From contig JAKABC010000015.1 of assembly GCA_021802025.1 (NCBI GenBank), positions 1-17,755 of the forward strand: 17,755 bases of DNA, in the 5' to 3' direction. The notes beneath the pieces are model-generated. The model was not told the DNA's origin. It saw nothing but the letters and a program-made list of their open reading frames with translations, and did no database searches. The position numbers were made by a program, and so were the translations under genes. Position 1 is the stretch's first letter; the number at the start of each line of letters is the position of its first letter. Positions 1-7,065 of the stretch are shown one piece after another. This DNA comes from Actinomycetes bacterium (GTDB lineage Bacteria > Actinomycetota > Acidimicrobiia > Acidimicrobiales > RAAP-2).

Positions 1-215
1 CGCCACGACGTGGTCCCGGGTCGCTTGTTCTCGGCCACGATGGCCGAGGAGACGACGCCGTCGGGCCCGAGGTAGGTGCGCACGGGCCCCGTCGTCGTGG
101 CGCTCCCCGAGGGCTGCGTGGTGGTGGTGGTCGAGGAAGCCGACGCGGCCGCGAGGGGCGTGAGGCTCACCGCGAGGAGCGCGAGGACCACGGCGAGTGT
201 GCGACGGCTCTTCAC
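1..215 (-). CDS. Secreted protein, N-terminal part only (possibly N,N-dimethylformamidase-beta-like)
   Basis: The reverse strand reads GTG at 215, preceded by a GGAGGGG Shine-Dalgarno, and stays open to the window edge (71 codons). The translation starts with a basic n-region (VKSRR), a hydrophobic stretch of about 15 residues rich in Leu, Ala and Val, and an AxA-type signal peptidase I site near residue 26 (AAASA/S). A Thr/Ser-rich linker with five consecutive Thr follows. The mature part then begins with GPVRTYLGPDGVVSS and AENKRPGTTSW. The ENxxPGTxxW pattern resembles the start of the large secreted proteins related to the N,N-dimethylformamidase beta subunit, but only about 30 mature residues are visible, so this is a guess. 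The export signal is seen directly; the function is inferred. The gene is divergent from the YbhB-family gene. Confidence 0.6.
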   Translation of the reverse strand, partial: MKSRRTLAVVLALLAVSLTPLAAASASSTTTTTQPSGSATTTGPVRTYLGPDGVVSSAIVAENKRPGTTSW

Positions 216-245
216 GGTCCCCTCCGGCGTCGTGCCCGTCGGGAG

Positions 246-251
246 AGTGTA
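246..251 (-). promoter_or_regulatory. -10 element of the secreted-protein gene
   Basis: Read on the minus strand this is TACACT, a good TANNNT -10 hexamer. It would place the transcript start near 239, about 24 nt before the GTG at 215, leaving room for the GGAGGGG ribosome binding site. No convincing -35 is visible. It is divergent from the -10 at 291. Confidence 0.4.
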
Positions 252-290
252 GGAGCGGCGCGCCCGGTGCGCCGGTCAGGGGGGCCTCGC

Positions 291-296
291 TAGAGT
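291..296 (+). promoter_or_regulatory. -10 element of the YbhB-family gene
   Basis: TAGAGT, identical to the hexamer before scpA. It predicts a transcript start near 302-303 and a leader of about 25 nt carrying the strong Shine-Dalgarno AAGGAGG at 315-321, 5 nt before the ATG. Unlike most promoters in the window, it therefore drives a leadered mRNA. No clear -35 is seen. Confidence 0.45.
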
Positions 297-326
297 CGGC
301 GTGACGCTCTCGACAAGGAGGCAGCG

Positions 327-854
327 ATGTCCCGTAACCCCTACGCCGAGCTCCCGGCCGTCCCCTCCTTCGAGGTCACCTCGGAGGACATCGACGACGG
401 TGCGGAGTTGCCCCGGGCCCAGGTCAGCGGCCTCATGGGCGCGGGCGGCACCGACACCTCCCCGCAGCTCTCGTGGCGGGGCTTCCCCAAAGAGACGGAG
501 AGCTTCGCGGTGACCTGCTACGACCCCGACGCGCCCACCGCGTCGGGCTTCTGGCACTGGGCCGTGTACGACCTGCCCAAGGGCGTCACCTCACTGGCGG
601 CGGGCGCCGGTGACGGTCACGGGGGACTGCCCGAGGGCGCCGTCACCCTCGCCAACGACGCCGGCCTGCATCGCTATATCGGGGCCGCTCCGCCGGCCGG
701 GCACGGACCGCACCACTACTACTTCGTCGTCCACGCCCTCGACGTCGCCAGCCTGGACCTGCCCGACGGGGCCACCCCGGCCTACCTCGGCTTCAACCTC
801 TTCTCCCACACCCTCGCCCGGGGGATGATCGTCGCCACCTACGAGCAGCGCTAG
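327..854 (+). CDS. YbhB/YbcL family (PEBP, Raf-kinase-inhibitor-like) protein
   Basis: A 175-residue protein of the phosphatidylethanolamine-binding-protein superfamily, bacterial YbhB/YbcL branch. Visible family hallmarks are TSPQLSW near residues 47-53, the anion-pocket motif CYDPDAPTASGFWHWAVYDLP (about 63-83) and the second pocket segment with PPAGHGPHHYYF (about 128-139). It ends with a typical ARGMIVATYEQR tail. The length is normal for a cytosolic member, and there is no signal peptide. The ATG at 327 is fixed by AAGGAGG 5 nt upstream. The biochemical role of bacterial YbhB proteins is not established; a small-ligand-binding role is assumed from the fold. It stands where many actinobacteria have tlyA before nadK. 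The 49-nt gap to nadK contains no obvious terminator or promoter, so co-transcription is possible. Confidence 0.93.
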   Translation: MSRNPYAELPAVPSFEVTSEDIDDGAELPRAQVSGLMGAGGTDTSPQLSWRGFPKETESFAVTCYDPDAPTASGFWHWAVYDLPKGVTSLAAGAGDGHGGLPEGAVTLANDAGLHRYIGAAPPAGHGPHHYYFVVHALDVASLDLPDGATPAYLGFNLFSHTLARGMIVATYEQR

Positions 855-903
855 CCCCGCGAGCCGTCGACCGTTGCCCCCTGATCCCCCGTCGAGGCCG
901 ATC

Positions 904-1713
904 GTGTCGGACCTGCTCTTCACGGCCTTCTCGAATCGGACCGACGCCCTGGAGCTCGCGGCGGCCGTCGGCGCCGAGCTGCGCGCGGCGGGCATCGACT
1001 CGTCGCTGTTCCTGCTCGACGCGACCGGTGACGCCCCGGTCGGCCCCGAGACCGTCGTCGTGAGCCTCGGCGGGGACGGGACGTTCTTGCGCGCCGCGCG
1101 CCTGGCCCACCGGGTCGGCGCGCGGGTCGTGGCGGTGAACCTAGGCCAGGTCGGCTTCTTGTTGGACGTGCCCTCGACCGAGGTCGCCTCGACCGTGGTG
1201 GGCGCGCTCGAGGGTGCACCCGTCGTCGAGCGCCTGGCGCTTCGCATCGACGTCGACGGGGTCGTCGAGGACGAGTTCGCTCTCAACGAGGTCGTGGTCG
1301 AGCGGCCCGCCGCGGGCCACATGGTCAAGGTGCGCACCTACGTCGACGACGAGGAGTACCTCACCTACACCGCCGACGGCGCCATGGTCTCCACCCCGAC
1401 CGGCTCCACGGGGTACAGCCTGTCGGCCGGTGGTCCGGTCGTCGACCCGTCCATGGGCCTGCTCGTCATCACCCCGGTGGCGCCGCACTTCACGATCGAC
1501 CGCTCGGTCGTCGTCCCCGCCGACGCCGTCGTTCGCCTCGAGGCGCTCGACAAGCCGGCGGTGGTCGTGGCCGACGGTCAGCGCGTCGCGACCCTCGAAC
1601 CGGGCCGCTCGGTCGTCGTGCGGCGCAACCCGCGTCCCGTACGGGTCGTGGCCACGCGCAACTTCGGCCTGGCCTCGCGGCTGCGGCGGAGCCTGCGCGA
1701 GGGCCATGCCTAG
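904..1713 (+). CDS. nadK: NAD kinase
   Basis: ATP/polyphosphate-dependent NAD kinase, which phosphorylates NAD to NADP in the cytosol. Seen directly: the GGDGTFLRAAR catalytic loop (from about residue 56), NLGQVGFLLD, NEVVVERPAAGHMVKV, the NAD-binding segment YTADGAMVSTPTGSTGYSLSA and GGPVVDPSMGLLVITPVAPH, all in the family order. The GTG at 904 is preferred (269 aa). It has GAGG 6 nt upstream and puts the protein start directly at VSDLLFTAFSNR, whereas the in-frame TTG at 874 would add a Pro-rich tail with no ribosome binding site. The last 8 nt overlap the recN start, so the two genes should be translationally coupled. This nadK-recN pairing is conserved in actinobacteria. Confidence 0.95.
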   Translation: MSDLLFTAFSNRTDALELAAAVGAELRAAGIDSSLFLLDATGDAPVGPETVVVSLGGDGTFLRAARLAHRVGARVVAVNLGQVGFLLDVPSTEVASTVVGALEGAPVVERLALRIDVDGVVEDEFALNEVVVERPAAGHMVKVRTYVDDEEYLTYTADGAMVSTPTGSTGYSLSAGGPVVDPSMGLLVITPVAPHFTIDRSVVVPADAVVRLEALDKPAVVVADGQRVATLEPGRSVVVRRNPRPVRVVATRNFGLASRLRRSLREGHA

Positions 1714-3286
1714 GGCGCGGCTGCTCGAGATCCACGCCCGAGACCTCGGGGTCATCGACGAGGCCACGCTCGAGCTCTCCGCGGGCTTCACCGTGGTCAC
1801 CGGCGAGACGGGGGCGGGCAAGACACTGCTCGTGGGCGCACTCGCGTTGAGCCTCGGGCTCGAGACCGAGGGCGCGCGTTACGCACTCGGACCGGCCACC
1901 CGGGCGGTGGCGCTGTTCGAGGCCGACGGGCGTGAGATCGCCCTCGCCCGGGAGGTGAGCGCGTCGGGGCGACTACGGGCCTCGATCGACGGCGCCCCCG
2001 CCAGCGCGGAGGCCCTGCGCACGCACGCGACGGGCCTCGTGGAGATCCACGGCCAGCACGACTCGTTGCGCCTGCGCTCGAGTGAGGCCGTCATCGAGCT
2101 CATCGACCGCGCCGGGGGCATCGACGCCGGCGCCCTCGCGACGGCGCGCGGCGAGCTCGCCCTTTTGCGCCGCGAGCGCGACGCACTGGGTGGCGACCCG
2201 GGCGAGCGGGCCCGACGCCTCGAGTACGTCGAGTTCCAGCTCGCCGAGTTCGACGCGGTCGCTCCGACCGGACCCGGTGAGCTCGAGGAGGTCCTCGCCG
2301 AGTTGACGCGGCTCAGCGAGTTGCGCGACGGCCAGGGCGCGCTGGCCGAGGCGCTCGCCCTCTTAGACGGCGACGGCGGCGACTCGGTGCTCGAGGCCTT
2401 CGCGCGCGCGCTGGCCCGCCTCCCCGAGGGTGCGACGTACCGCCCCGTGCGCGCGGCGCTCGACGAGGCGCTCGTCGGGGCCCGCGAGGCGGTGCGGGAC
2501 CTGGCGGCCCTGCTCGACCCCGAGGCCGTCGACGAGGCGCGCCTCGCCGCCTTAGAAGAGAGGGCCCGGGTCTTGAACGTGCTCGCGCGCAAGCACGCCG
2601 GGACCCTCGGCGACGCCCTCGCGGTGCGCGGCCAACTCGAACACGAGCGGGCCGAGCTCGCCTCCGCGGGAGCGCGCCTCGACGAGCTCGACGGCGCCAT
2701 CGCCGTCGCTGAGGGTGTGGTGTCCACGCGCGCGGCTGAGGTCCGCGCCGCCCGCGAGGGCGCGGCGACGGCTCTCAGCGCGGCGGTCGAAGCCCAGATG
2801 GCGCGCGTGGCCCTGGCGGGCGCTCGGGTCCGCTTCGTCGTCGACGGTGAGGACGGCTCTCGGGCGTCGATCCTCTTTGGCGCCAACGAGGGCCGACCCC
2901 TCGGGCCGTTGGAGGCCCTGGCGAGCGGGGGCGAACTCAGTCGGGTTCTGCTCGCCATCTCGCTCGAGACCTCCGACGGGTCCGCGGTGGCCGTCTTCGA
3001 CGAGATCGACGCGGGGCTGGGTGGACTCGTCGCCCAGCAGATCGGCGAGTGCCTGGCCGAGCTCGCGACCCGCCAGCAGGTGCTCGCGGTCACGCACTTG
3101 GCGAGCGTGGCCGCGCGCGCCGAGCGCCACTACGTCATCGACAAGTACACGCACCAGGGCAAGACCTCGACGCGCGTGCGCGAGGTGACCGGCGAGGAGC
3201 GCGTAGGGGAGATCGCCCGGATGCTCGCCGGTGAGGCCGAGGGGGAGGAGTCCCGAGCCCTGGCCCGGCGCCTCCTAGGTTTTTGA
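1706..3286 (+). CDS. recN: DNA repair protein RecN
   Basis: SMC-like ATPase acting early in DNA double-strand-break repair. The 526 residues contain an N-terminal ATPase lobe with Walker A GETGAGKT (33-40) and VEIHGQHDSLRL near residue 115. A long Ala/Glu/Arg-rich coiled-coil region (about 145-370) follows. The C-terminal lobe has the ABC signature ASGGELSR (406-413), Walker B with FDEID (431-435) and the D-loop-side AGLGG. It is slightly shorter than many RecN proteins (about 550-570), with the loss apparently in the coiled coil. The ATG at 1706 is chosen because MPRARLLEIHARDLGVI is the canonical RecN N-terminus; the open frame further upstream lies over nadK. Two rare TTA codons occur, at 2363 and 2552. 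The gene between recN and pyrG in mycobacteria (mctB/SteB-type) is absent. Confidence 0.96.
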   Translation: MPRARLLEIHARDLGVIDEATLELSAGFTVVTGETGAGKTLLVGALALSLGLETEGARYALGPATRAVALFEADGREIALAREVSASGRLRASIDGAPASAEALRTHATGLVEIHGQHDSLRLRSSEAVIELIDRAGGIDAGALATARGELALLRRERDALGGDPGERARRLEYVEFQLAEFDAVAPTGPGELEEVLAELTRLSELRDGQGALAEALALLDGDGGDSVLEAFARALARLPEGATYRPVRAALDEALVGAREAVRDLAALLDPEAVDEARLAALEERARVLNVLARKHAGTLGDALAVRGQLEHERAELASAGARLDELDGAIAVAEGVVSTRAAEVRAAREGAATALSAAVEAQMARVALAGARVRFVVDGEDGSRASILFGANEGRPLGPLEALASGGELSRVLLAISLETSDGSAVAVFDEIDAGLGGLVAQQIGECLAELATRQQVLAVTHLASVAARAERHYVIDKYTHQGKTSTRVREVTGEERVGEIARMLAGEAEGEESRALARRLLGF

Positions 3287-3314
3287 GGTGCGCCGGGTCA
3301 CGACACCCCGGGGC

Positions 3315-3320
3315 TAGGCT
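3315..3320 (+). promoter_or_regulatory. -10 element of the pyrG operon
   Basis: TAGGCT, the same hexamer that precedes ispH and the radical-SAM gene. The first GTG after it (3329) is 8 nt downstream and the pyrG GTG is at 3349, so pyrG itself would have a leader of roughly 20-25 nt. No clear -35. It lies 29 nt after the recN stop, and no intrinsic terminator is visible between them. Confidence 0.45.
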
Positions 3321-3328
3321 GGAATCCC

Positions 3329-3352
3329 GTGGATCGGTCGGGAACGCGGTGA
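3329..3352 (+). promoter_or_regulatory. Possible 7-codon leader minigene before pyrG
   Basis: A GTG 8 nt after the pyrG -10 element opens a frame reading V-D-R-S-G-T-R and then TGA (3350-3352). That TGA overlaps the pyrG start codon in a GTGA configuration, the same overlap seen at pyrG/Nudix and tyrA/aroA. If the mRNA is leaderless or nearly so, ribosomes would translate this peptide first and reinitiate at pyrG. The geometry is seen directly; translation and any CTP-responsive role are speculation. It could be chance. Confidence 0.3.
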
Positions 3353-5001
3353 CCAAGTTCGTCTTCGTTACGGGCGGGGTTTCGAGCTCGCTGGGCAAGG
3401 GACTCACCGCCTCCTCCCTGGGCCGGCTGCTCAAGTCCCGTGGTCTCAAGGTCACGATGTGCAAACTCGATCCCTACCTCAACGTCGACCCCGGGACCAT
3501 GAACCCGGGGGAGCACGGCGAGGTCTTCGTCACCGACGACGGGGGCGAGACCGACCTCGACCTCGGTCACTACGAGCGCTTCATCGACGAGTCGCTCTCG
3601 AAGATCTCGAACACCACGACCGGCTCGATCTACTCGAACGTCATCGCCAAGGAGCGCCGCGGCGACTACCTGGGCAAGACCGTGCAGGTCATCCCTCACG
3701 TCACCGACGAGATCAAGGACCGGATCCGCCGCCAGGGCACCCTCGGCGCCGACGTGGTTATCGTCGAGATCGGCGGGACCGTCGGCGACATCGAGATCGT
3801 GCCCTTCATCGAGGCGATCCGCCAGTTCCGTCGCGACGCCGGGCGCGACAACGTGTGCTACGTGCACCTGACGTTGGTGCCCTACCTCGCCCCCTCGGGG
3901 GAGCAGAAGACCAAGCCCACCCAGCACTCGGTGACCGAGCTGCGCGGCCGGGGCGTCCAGCCCGACGTCATCGTCTGTCGCAGCGACCAGCCGATCAGCG
4001 ACAGCCTCAAGCGCAAGATCTCGCTGCTGTGCGACGTCCCGGTCAACGCGGTGATCTCGGCCGTCGACGAGGCCTCGATCTACGACATCCCGATCACTCT
4101 GCACCACGAGGGTCTCGACACCATCGTGTGCAACACGGTGGGAATCGACCTCGACGCCCACCCGATCGACCTGTCGAGCTGGGAGAGCGTCGTCGAGCGC
4201 GTGCACACGACGACGCGGACCCTGCGCATCGGCATCGTGGGCAAGTACGTGACCATGCCCGACGCCTACCTCTCGGTCGCCGAGGCGATCCGCCACGCCG
4301 GTTTCGCCGTGGGCGCGCGCACCGAGATCGAGTGGCTCGAGGCCGAACGCGTCCCCACCGAGATCGGGGCGGATCGCCTGTCGGCCCTCGACGGGATCAT
4401 CGTCCCCGGGGGATTCGGCGAGCGGGGGATCGAGGGGATGATCGCGACGGCCCGCATCGCCCGCGAGGGCGCGATCCCGTACCTCGGGATCTGTTTGGGC
4501 ATGCAGATCCAGGTGATCGAGTTCGCCCGTCACGTGCTCGGCCTCTCCGACGCCCAGTCGACCGAGTTCACCCACGCCACCTCCGCTCCGGTCATCTCGC
4601 TGCTGGCCGAGCAGATGGACGTCACCGACCTCGGGGGGACCATGCGCCTGGGCGCGTGGCCGGCCATGCTCACCGAGGGCTCGGTCGTGGCCTCGCTCTA
4701 CGGCACGTCAGTGGTCTCGGAGCGCCACCGTCACCGCTACGAGTTCAACGTCCGCTACCGCGAGCGCTTCGAGGCCGCCGGTCTGCTCTGCTCGGGCGCC
4801 TCGCCCGACGGGCGCCTGGTCGAGTTCGTCGAGATGCCCGCCCATCCGTTCTTCGTCGGGACCCAGGCCCATCCCGAGTTCAAGAGCCGGCCGGACCGGC
4901 CCCACCCCCTCTTCCTCGGCCTGGTCAAGGCCGCCGACCAGCGGGCCGAGGGGCGCGAGCCCCACCTGATCGACCCGAGCACGGTCGGTCTGGCCCGGTG
5001 A
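3349..5001 (+). CDS. pyrG: CTP synthase
   Basis: Converts UTP to CTP with ATP and glutamine, in pyrimidine nucleotide synthesis. The protein is 550 aa, normal for the family. The N-terminal synthetase domain has FVTGGVSSSLGKGLTASSLG (residues 6-25), DPYLNVDPGTMNPGEHGEVF, DDGGETDLDLGHYERF and IVEIGGTVGDIE. The C-terminal class I glutamine amidotransferase domain has GGFGERG, the nucleophile Cys382 in YLGICLGMQ, HRHRYEFN, and His508/Glu510 in HPEFKSRP, so the catalytic triad is complete. The GTG at 3349 gives the conserved start VTKFVFVTGG with GGGA a few nt upstream. The stop overlaps the Nudix start by 4 nt (GTGA). It is the first gene of a tight operon with the Nudix gene, xerD and the M50 gene. 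Confidence 0.98.
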   Translation: MTKFVFVTGGVSSSLGKGLTASSLGRLLKSRGLKVTMCKLDPYLNVDPGTMNPGEHGEVFVTDDGGETDLDLGHYERFIDESLSKISNTTTGSIYSNVIAKERRGDYLGKTVQVIPHVTDEIKDRIRRQGTLGADVVIVEIGGTVGDIEIVPFIEAIRQFRRDAGRDNVCYVHLTLVPYLAPSGEQKTKPTQHSVTELRGRGVQPDVIVCRSDQPISDSLKRKISLLCDVPVNAVISAVDEASIYDIPITLHHEGLDTIVCNTVGIDLDAHPIDLSSWESVVERVHTTTRTLRIGIVGKYVTMPDAYLSVAEAIRHAGFAVGARTEIEWLEAERVPTEIGADRLSALDGIIVPGGFGERGIEGMIATARIAREGAIPYLGICLGMQIQVIEFARHVLGLSDAQSTEFTHATSAPVISLLAEQMDVTDLGGTMRLGAWPAMLTEGSVVASLYGTSVVSERHRHRYEFNVRYRERFEAAGLLCSGASPDGRLVEFVEMPAHPFFVGTQAHPEFKSRPDRPHPLFLGLVKAADQRAEGREPHLIDPSTVGLAR

Positions 5002-5549
5002 CGGGCGACTTCTCCGTCCGGTCCCGCGAGACGCTGTTCGAGAGCCGCGTGTTCCGCGTGGAGCGCCGGGTGGTCGACGCGCCCGACGGCACCCGCTTCG
5101 AGCGTGACGTCGCGGTGCACCCGGGGGCCGTCGCGGTCCTCGTGATCAACGACCACGGCGAGGTCGGGCTCATCCGCCAGTACCGGGCGACGGTGGGTCG
5201 ACCCTGCTGGGAGATTCCTGCGGGCACCCTCGACCACGAGGGGGAGACGCCCCTCGCCGCGGCCCAGCGCGAACTGGTCGAAGAGGTGGGCGTGGCCGCC
5301 CGCTCGTGGCGCGAGATCGGCCGCTTCATGAACTCCCCGGGCTGGACCGACCAGGTGATGGTCGTCTACGAGGCCCGCGACCTCGAGAAACGACCCCGCG
5401 ACCCCGATGGACCCGAGGAGCGCCTCGCGGAGGTCGCCTGGTTCGCTCCCGAGGCGCTGCGCGAGGTGCTGCGCGACGAGGGAGCGATCGACTCGACGAC
5501 CACGATCGCCCTCTTGCGCGTCGTGGGCGACGTCCTCGATGACCGCTGA
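4998..5549 (+). CDS. Nudix hydrolase, ADP-ribose pyrophosphatase type
   Basis: A 183-residue Nudix protein expected to split ADP-ribose into AMP and ribose 5-phosphate. An N-terminal beta domain precedes the Nudix box. This runs from EIPAGTLDHEGETPLAA (about 72-88) into RELVEEVGV (91-99) with the metal-binding REXXEE residues intact. The spacing between the box Gly and the first Glu is six rather than five residues; I recall the same in the M. tuberculosis ADP-ribose pyrophosphatase Rv1700, which sits in the same position between pyrG and xerD. The downstream MNSPGWTDQVMVVYEA is typical of the ADPRase group. The GTG start is set by the 4-nt overlap with the pyrG stop. Substrate assignment is by family and context. 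Confidence 0.9.
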   Translation: MTGDFSVRSRETLFESRVFRVERRVVDAPDGTRFERDVAVHPGAVAVLVINDHGEVGLIRQYRATVGRPCWEIPAGTLDHEGETPLAAAQRELVEEVGVAARSWREIGRFMNSPGWTDQVMVVYEARDLEKRPRDPDGPEERLAEVAWFAPEALREVLRDEGAIDSTTTIALLRVVGDVLDDR

Positions 5550-6435
5550 GCCCCTCGAGGAGTACCTCCAGTGGCTGGCGGTCGAGCGGGGCCGCTCGCG
5601 CGCCACGCTCGAGGCCTACCGACGCGACCTTCGTCGTCTCACCGAGTGGGCCGCGCACGCCGAGCGCGACCCCCTGACCCTGACGCCCGAGGAGCTCGAG
5701 GGCTACGCCAACGCCCTGCGCGCGACCCAGGCCGCCGCCAGCGTGGCGAGAGCGCTCACGGCGATCCGCGGGTGGTACGGCTTTCTCATCGAGGAGAGAG
5801 CGCTCACCGAGGACCCGACCGCCCGGCTCGCGCCCGCGCGTCGTGGCCGGAGTCTGCCCAAGCCCCTCTCCGAAGAGACGGTCTTCGCCATCATCGACGG
5901 GGTCGGCGACGAGGGTCCGCTCGACCGGCGGGACCGGGCGCTGCTCGAGACGCTCTACGGCACCGGGGCGCGCGTGAGCGAGGTCTGCGGGATCGACTTG
6001 GCCGACCTCGACCTCGACGAGGAGGTCGTGCGGGTTACCGGCAAGGGCAACAAGCAGCGCCTGGTCCCGATCGGTCGAAGCCTGCGCCGGTCCCTCGACG
6101 ACTACCTCGCCCCCGGGGGGCGCAGCGCGCTGGTCCGGGGCCGGCGCACCGACCGACTCTTCGTGAACGTCCGGGGCGAGCCGCTCAGTCGCCAGGGCGT
6201 GGATCTCGTGGTCCGGCGCCGCGCCCTCGAAGCGGGGGTGTCGGCCCACGGCGTGAGCGCCCACGCCTTTCGCCACAGCTGCGCCACCCACATGCTCGCC
6301 CACGGCGCCGACGTGCGCACGGTCCAAGAGCTCTTGGGTCACGCCTCGATCGCGACAACCCAGGTCTACACGGCTGTCGCCATCACGACGCTCCAGCGCG
6401 AGTACCGTGAAGCGCACCCCCGAGCCCACGACTGA
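5539..6435 (+). CDS. xerD: Tyrosine recombinase XerD
   Basis: Site-specific recombinase (298 aa) that resolves chromosome dimers at dif with XerC and FtsK. The N-terminal SAM-like core-binding domain starts at EPLEEYLQWLAVERGRS and includes SRATLEAYRRDL. The C-terminal catalytic domain shows all six active-site residues: Arg145 in GTGARVSE, Lys169 in TGKGNKQR, His242 and Arg245 in HAFRHSCATHMLAHG, His268 in LLGHASI and nucleophile Tyr277 in TQVYTAV. The ATG at 5539 overlaps the Nudix gene end by 11 nt; no Shine-Dalgarno is visible, so coupling to upstream translation is likely. XerD rather than XerC is chosen from the conserved pyrG-nudix-xerD order. No dif-like site was recognised in the window. 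Confidence 0.93.
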   Translation: MTAEPLEEYLQWLAVERGRSRATLEAYRRDLRRLTEWAAHAERDPLTLTPEELEGYANALRATQAAASVARALTAIRGWYGFLIEERALTEDPTARLAPARRGRSLPKPLSEETVFAIIDGVGDEGPLDRRDRALLETLYGTGARVSEVCGIDLADLDLDEEVVRVTGKGNKQRLVPIGRSLRRSLDDYLAPGGRSALVRGRRTDRLFVNVRGEPLSRQGVDLVVRRRALEAGVSAHGVSAHAFRHSCATHMLAHGADVRTVQELLGHASIATTQVYTAVAITTLQREYREAHPRAHD

Positions 6436-6441
6436 GACCGC

Positions 6442-7065
6442 GTGAACACCTTCGAGATCTACTTCTTTATCGCCCTCGTGCCCTCGATCGTGCTGCACGA
6501 GGTGAGCCACGGCTACGTGGCGTACCACTTCGGCGACCCCACGGCTCGCGACGCGCACCGCCTCTCGCTCAACCCCCTACGCCACATCGACCTCTTCGGG
6601 ACGTTGCTGTTGCCAGCCCTGCTGGTGCTGTCGGGCCTGCCCGCTTTCGGCTACGCCAAGCCCGTGCCGGTGAACGTGGGCCGGCTGCGCCGGCCCCGTC
6701 AACAGGCCCTCTGGGTGGGGCTCGCCGGCCCGGCCACCAACGTCGTCCTCTCGGCGGTGGGCTACGGCGTGTGCGAGTTCGCCATGCACGTGAGCGGCAG
6801 CTACGACCTCTGGCTCTTCGGGATCGCGGTGGGCCTGTCCAACCTGGTGCTCGCCGTGTTCAACATGATCCCGATCCCCCCGCTCGACGGCTCGGCGATC
6901 ATCGAGCGGTTCTTGCCGGTGCGCTCACTGCCGCGCTACTACTACTGGCGGGCGCGACTGCTGCCCTACCTGCTGATCCTGATCTTCCTCGACTACGCCT
7001 TCTTCCACGTGGGCACGACGTGGCTGGGCGACCTCGAGAACTGGTGGATCTCGCTGCTGCGCTAG
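6442..7065 (+). CDS. M50 family (site-2-protease-like) membrane metalloprotease
   Basis: A 207-residue integral membrane protein of the small M50 family without PDZ or CBS domains. The zinc motif HEVSH (19-23) lies in the first membrane segment, followed by the conserved GDPTARDAHRLSLNPLRHID (31-50) and a loop with FGYAKPVPVN. Further membrane segments follow near 90-112 and 123-143. The third metal ligand Asp149 lies in NMIPIPPLDG. Catalytic residues are therefore complete. The substrate is unknown; such proteins are often annotated simply as site-2 proteases. The GTG start is 6 nt after the xerD stop with no good Shine-Dalgarno, as expected for a coupled last gene of the pyrG operon. Its TAG stop interlocks with the trpS TAG on the other strand. 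Confidence 0.92.
   Translation: MNTFEIYFFIALVPSIVLHEVSHGYVAYHFGDPTARDAHRLSLNPLRHIDLFGTLLLPALLVLSGLPAFGYAKPVPVNVGRLRRPRQQALWVGLAGPATNVVLSAVGYGVCEFAMHVSGSYDLWLFGIAVGLSNLVLAVFNMIPIPPLDGSAIIERFLPVRSLPRYYYWRARLLPYLLILIFLDYAFFHVGTTWLGDLENWWISLLR

Noticed and set aside
874..903. TTG start for nadK at 874
   Set aside because: It adds a Pro-rich stretch with no ribosome binding site; GTG 904 has GAGG at proper spacing and fits the family start.
1214..1705. In-frame open extension upstream of recN
   Set aside because: It lies fully within nadK in another frame, is Arg/Ser/Pro-rich, and the canonical RecN N-terminus begins at the ATG at 1706.
1879..3093. Long antisense open frame (404 codons) over recN, and similar long frames opposite pyrG, aroA and cmk
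   Set aside because: Typical shadow frames of very GC-rich DNA: Arg/Ser/Ala or Asp/Gly/Val-rich, no domain motifs, and lying opposite well-recognised genes.
3283..3348. Upstream ATG start for pyrG at 3283
   Set aside because: It overlaps the recN stop and lies before the TAGGCT promoter; the added residues are not CTP-synthase-like, and VTKFVFVTGG at 3349 is the normal start.
3287..3348. CTP-sensitive attenuator or terminator before pyrG as in Bacillus
   Set aside because: No stable hairpin followed by a U tract is visible, and the initial transcribed bases do not match the GGGC pattern used there.
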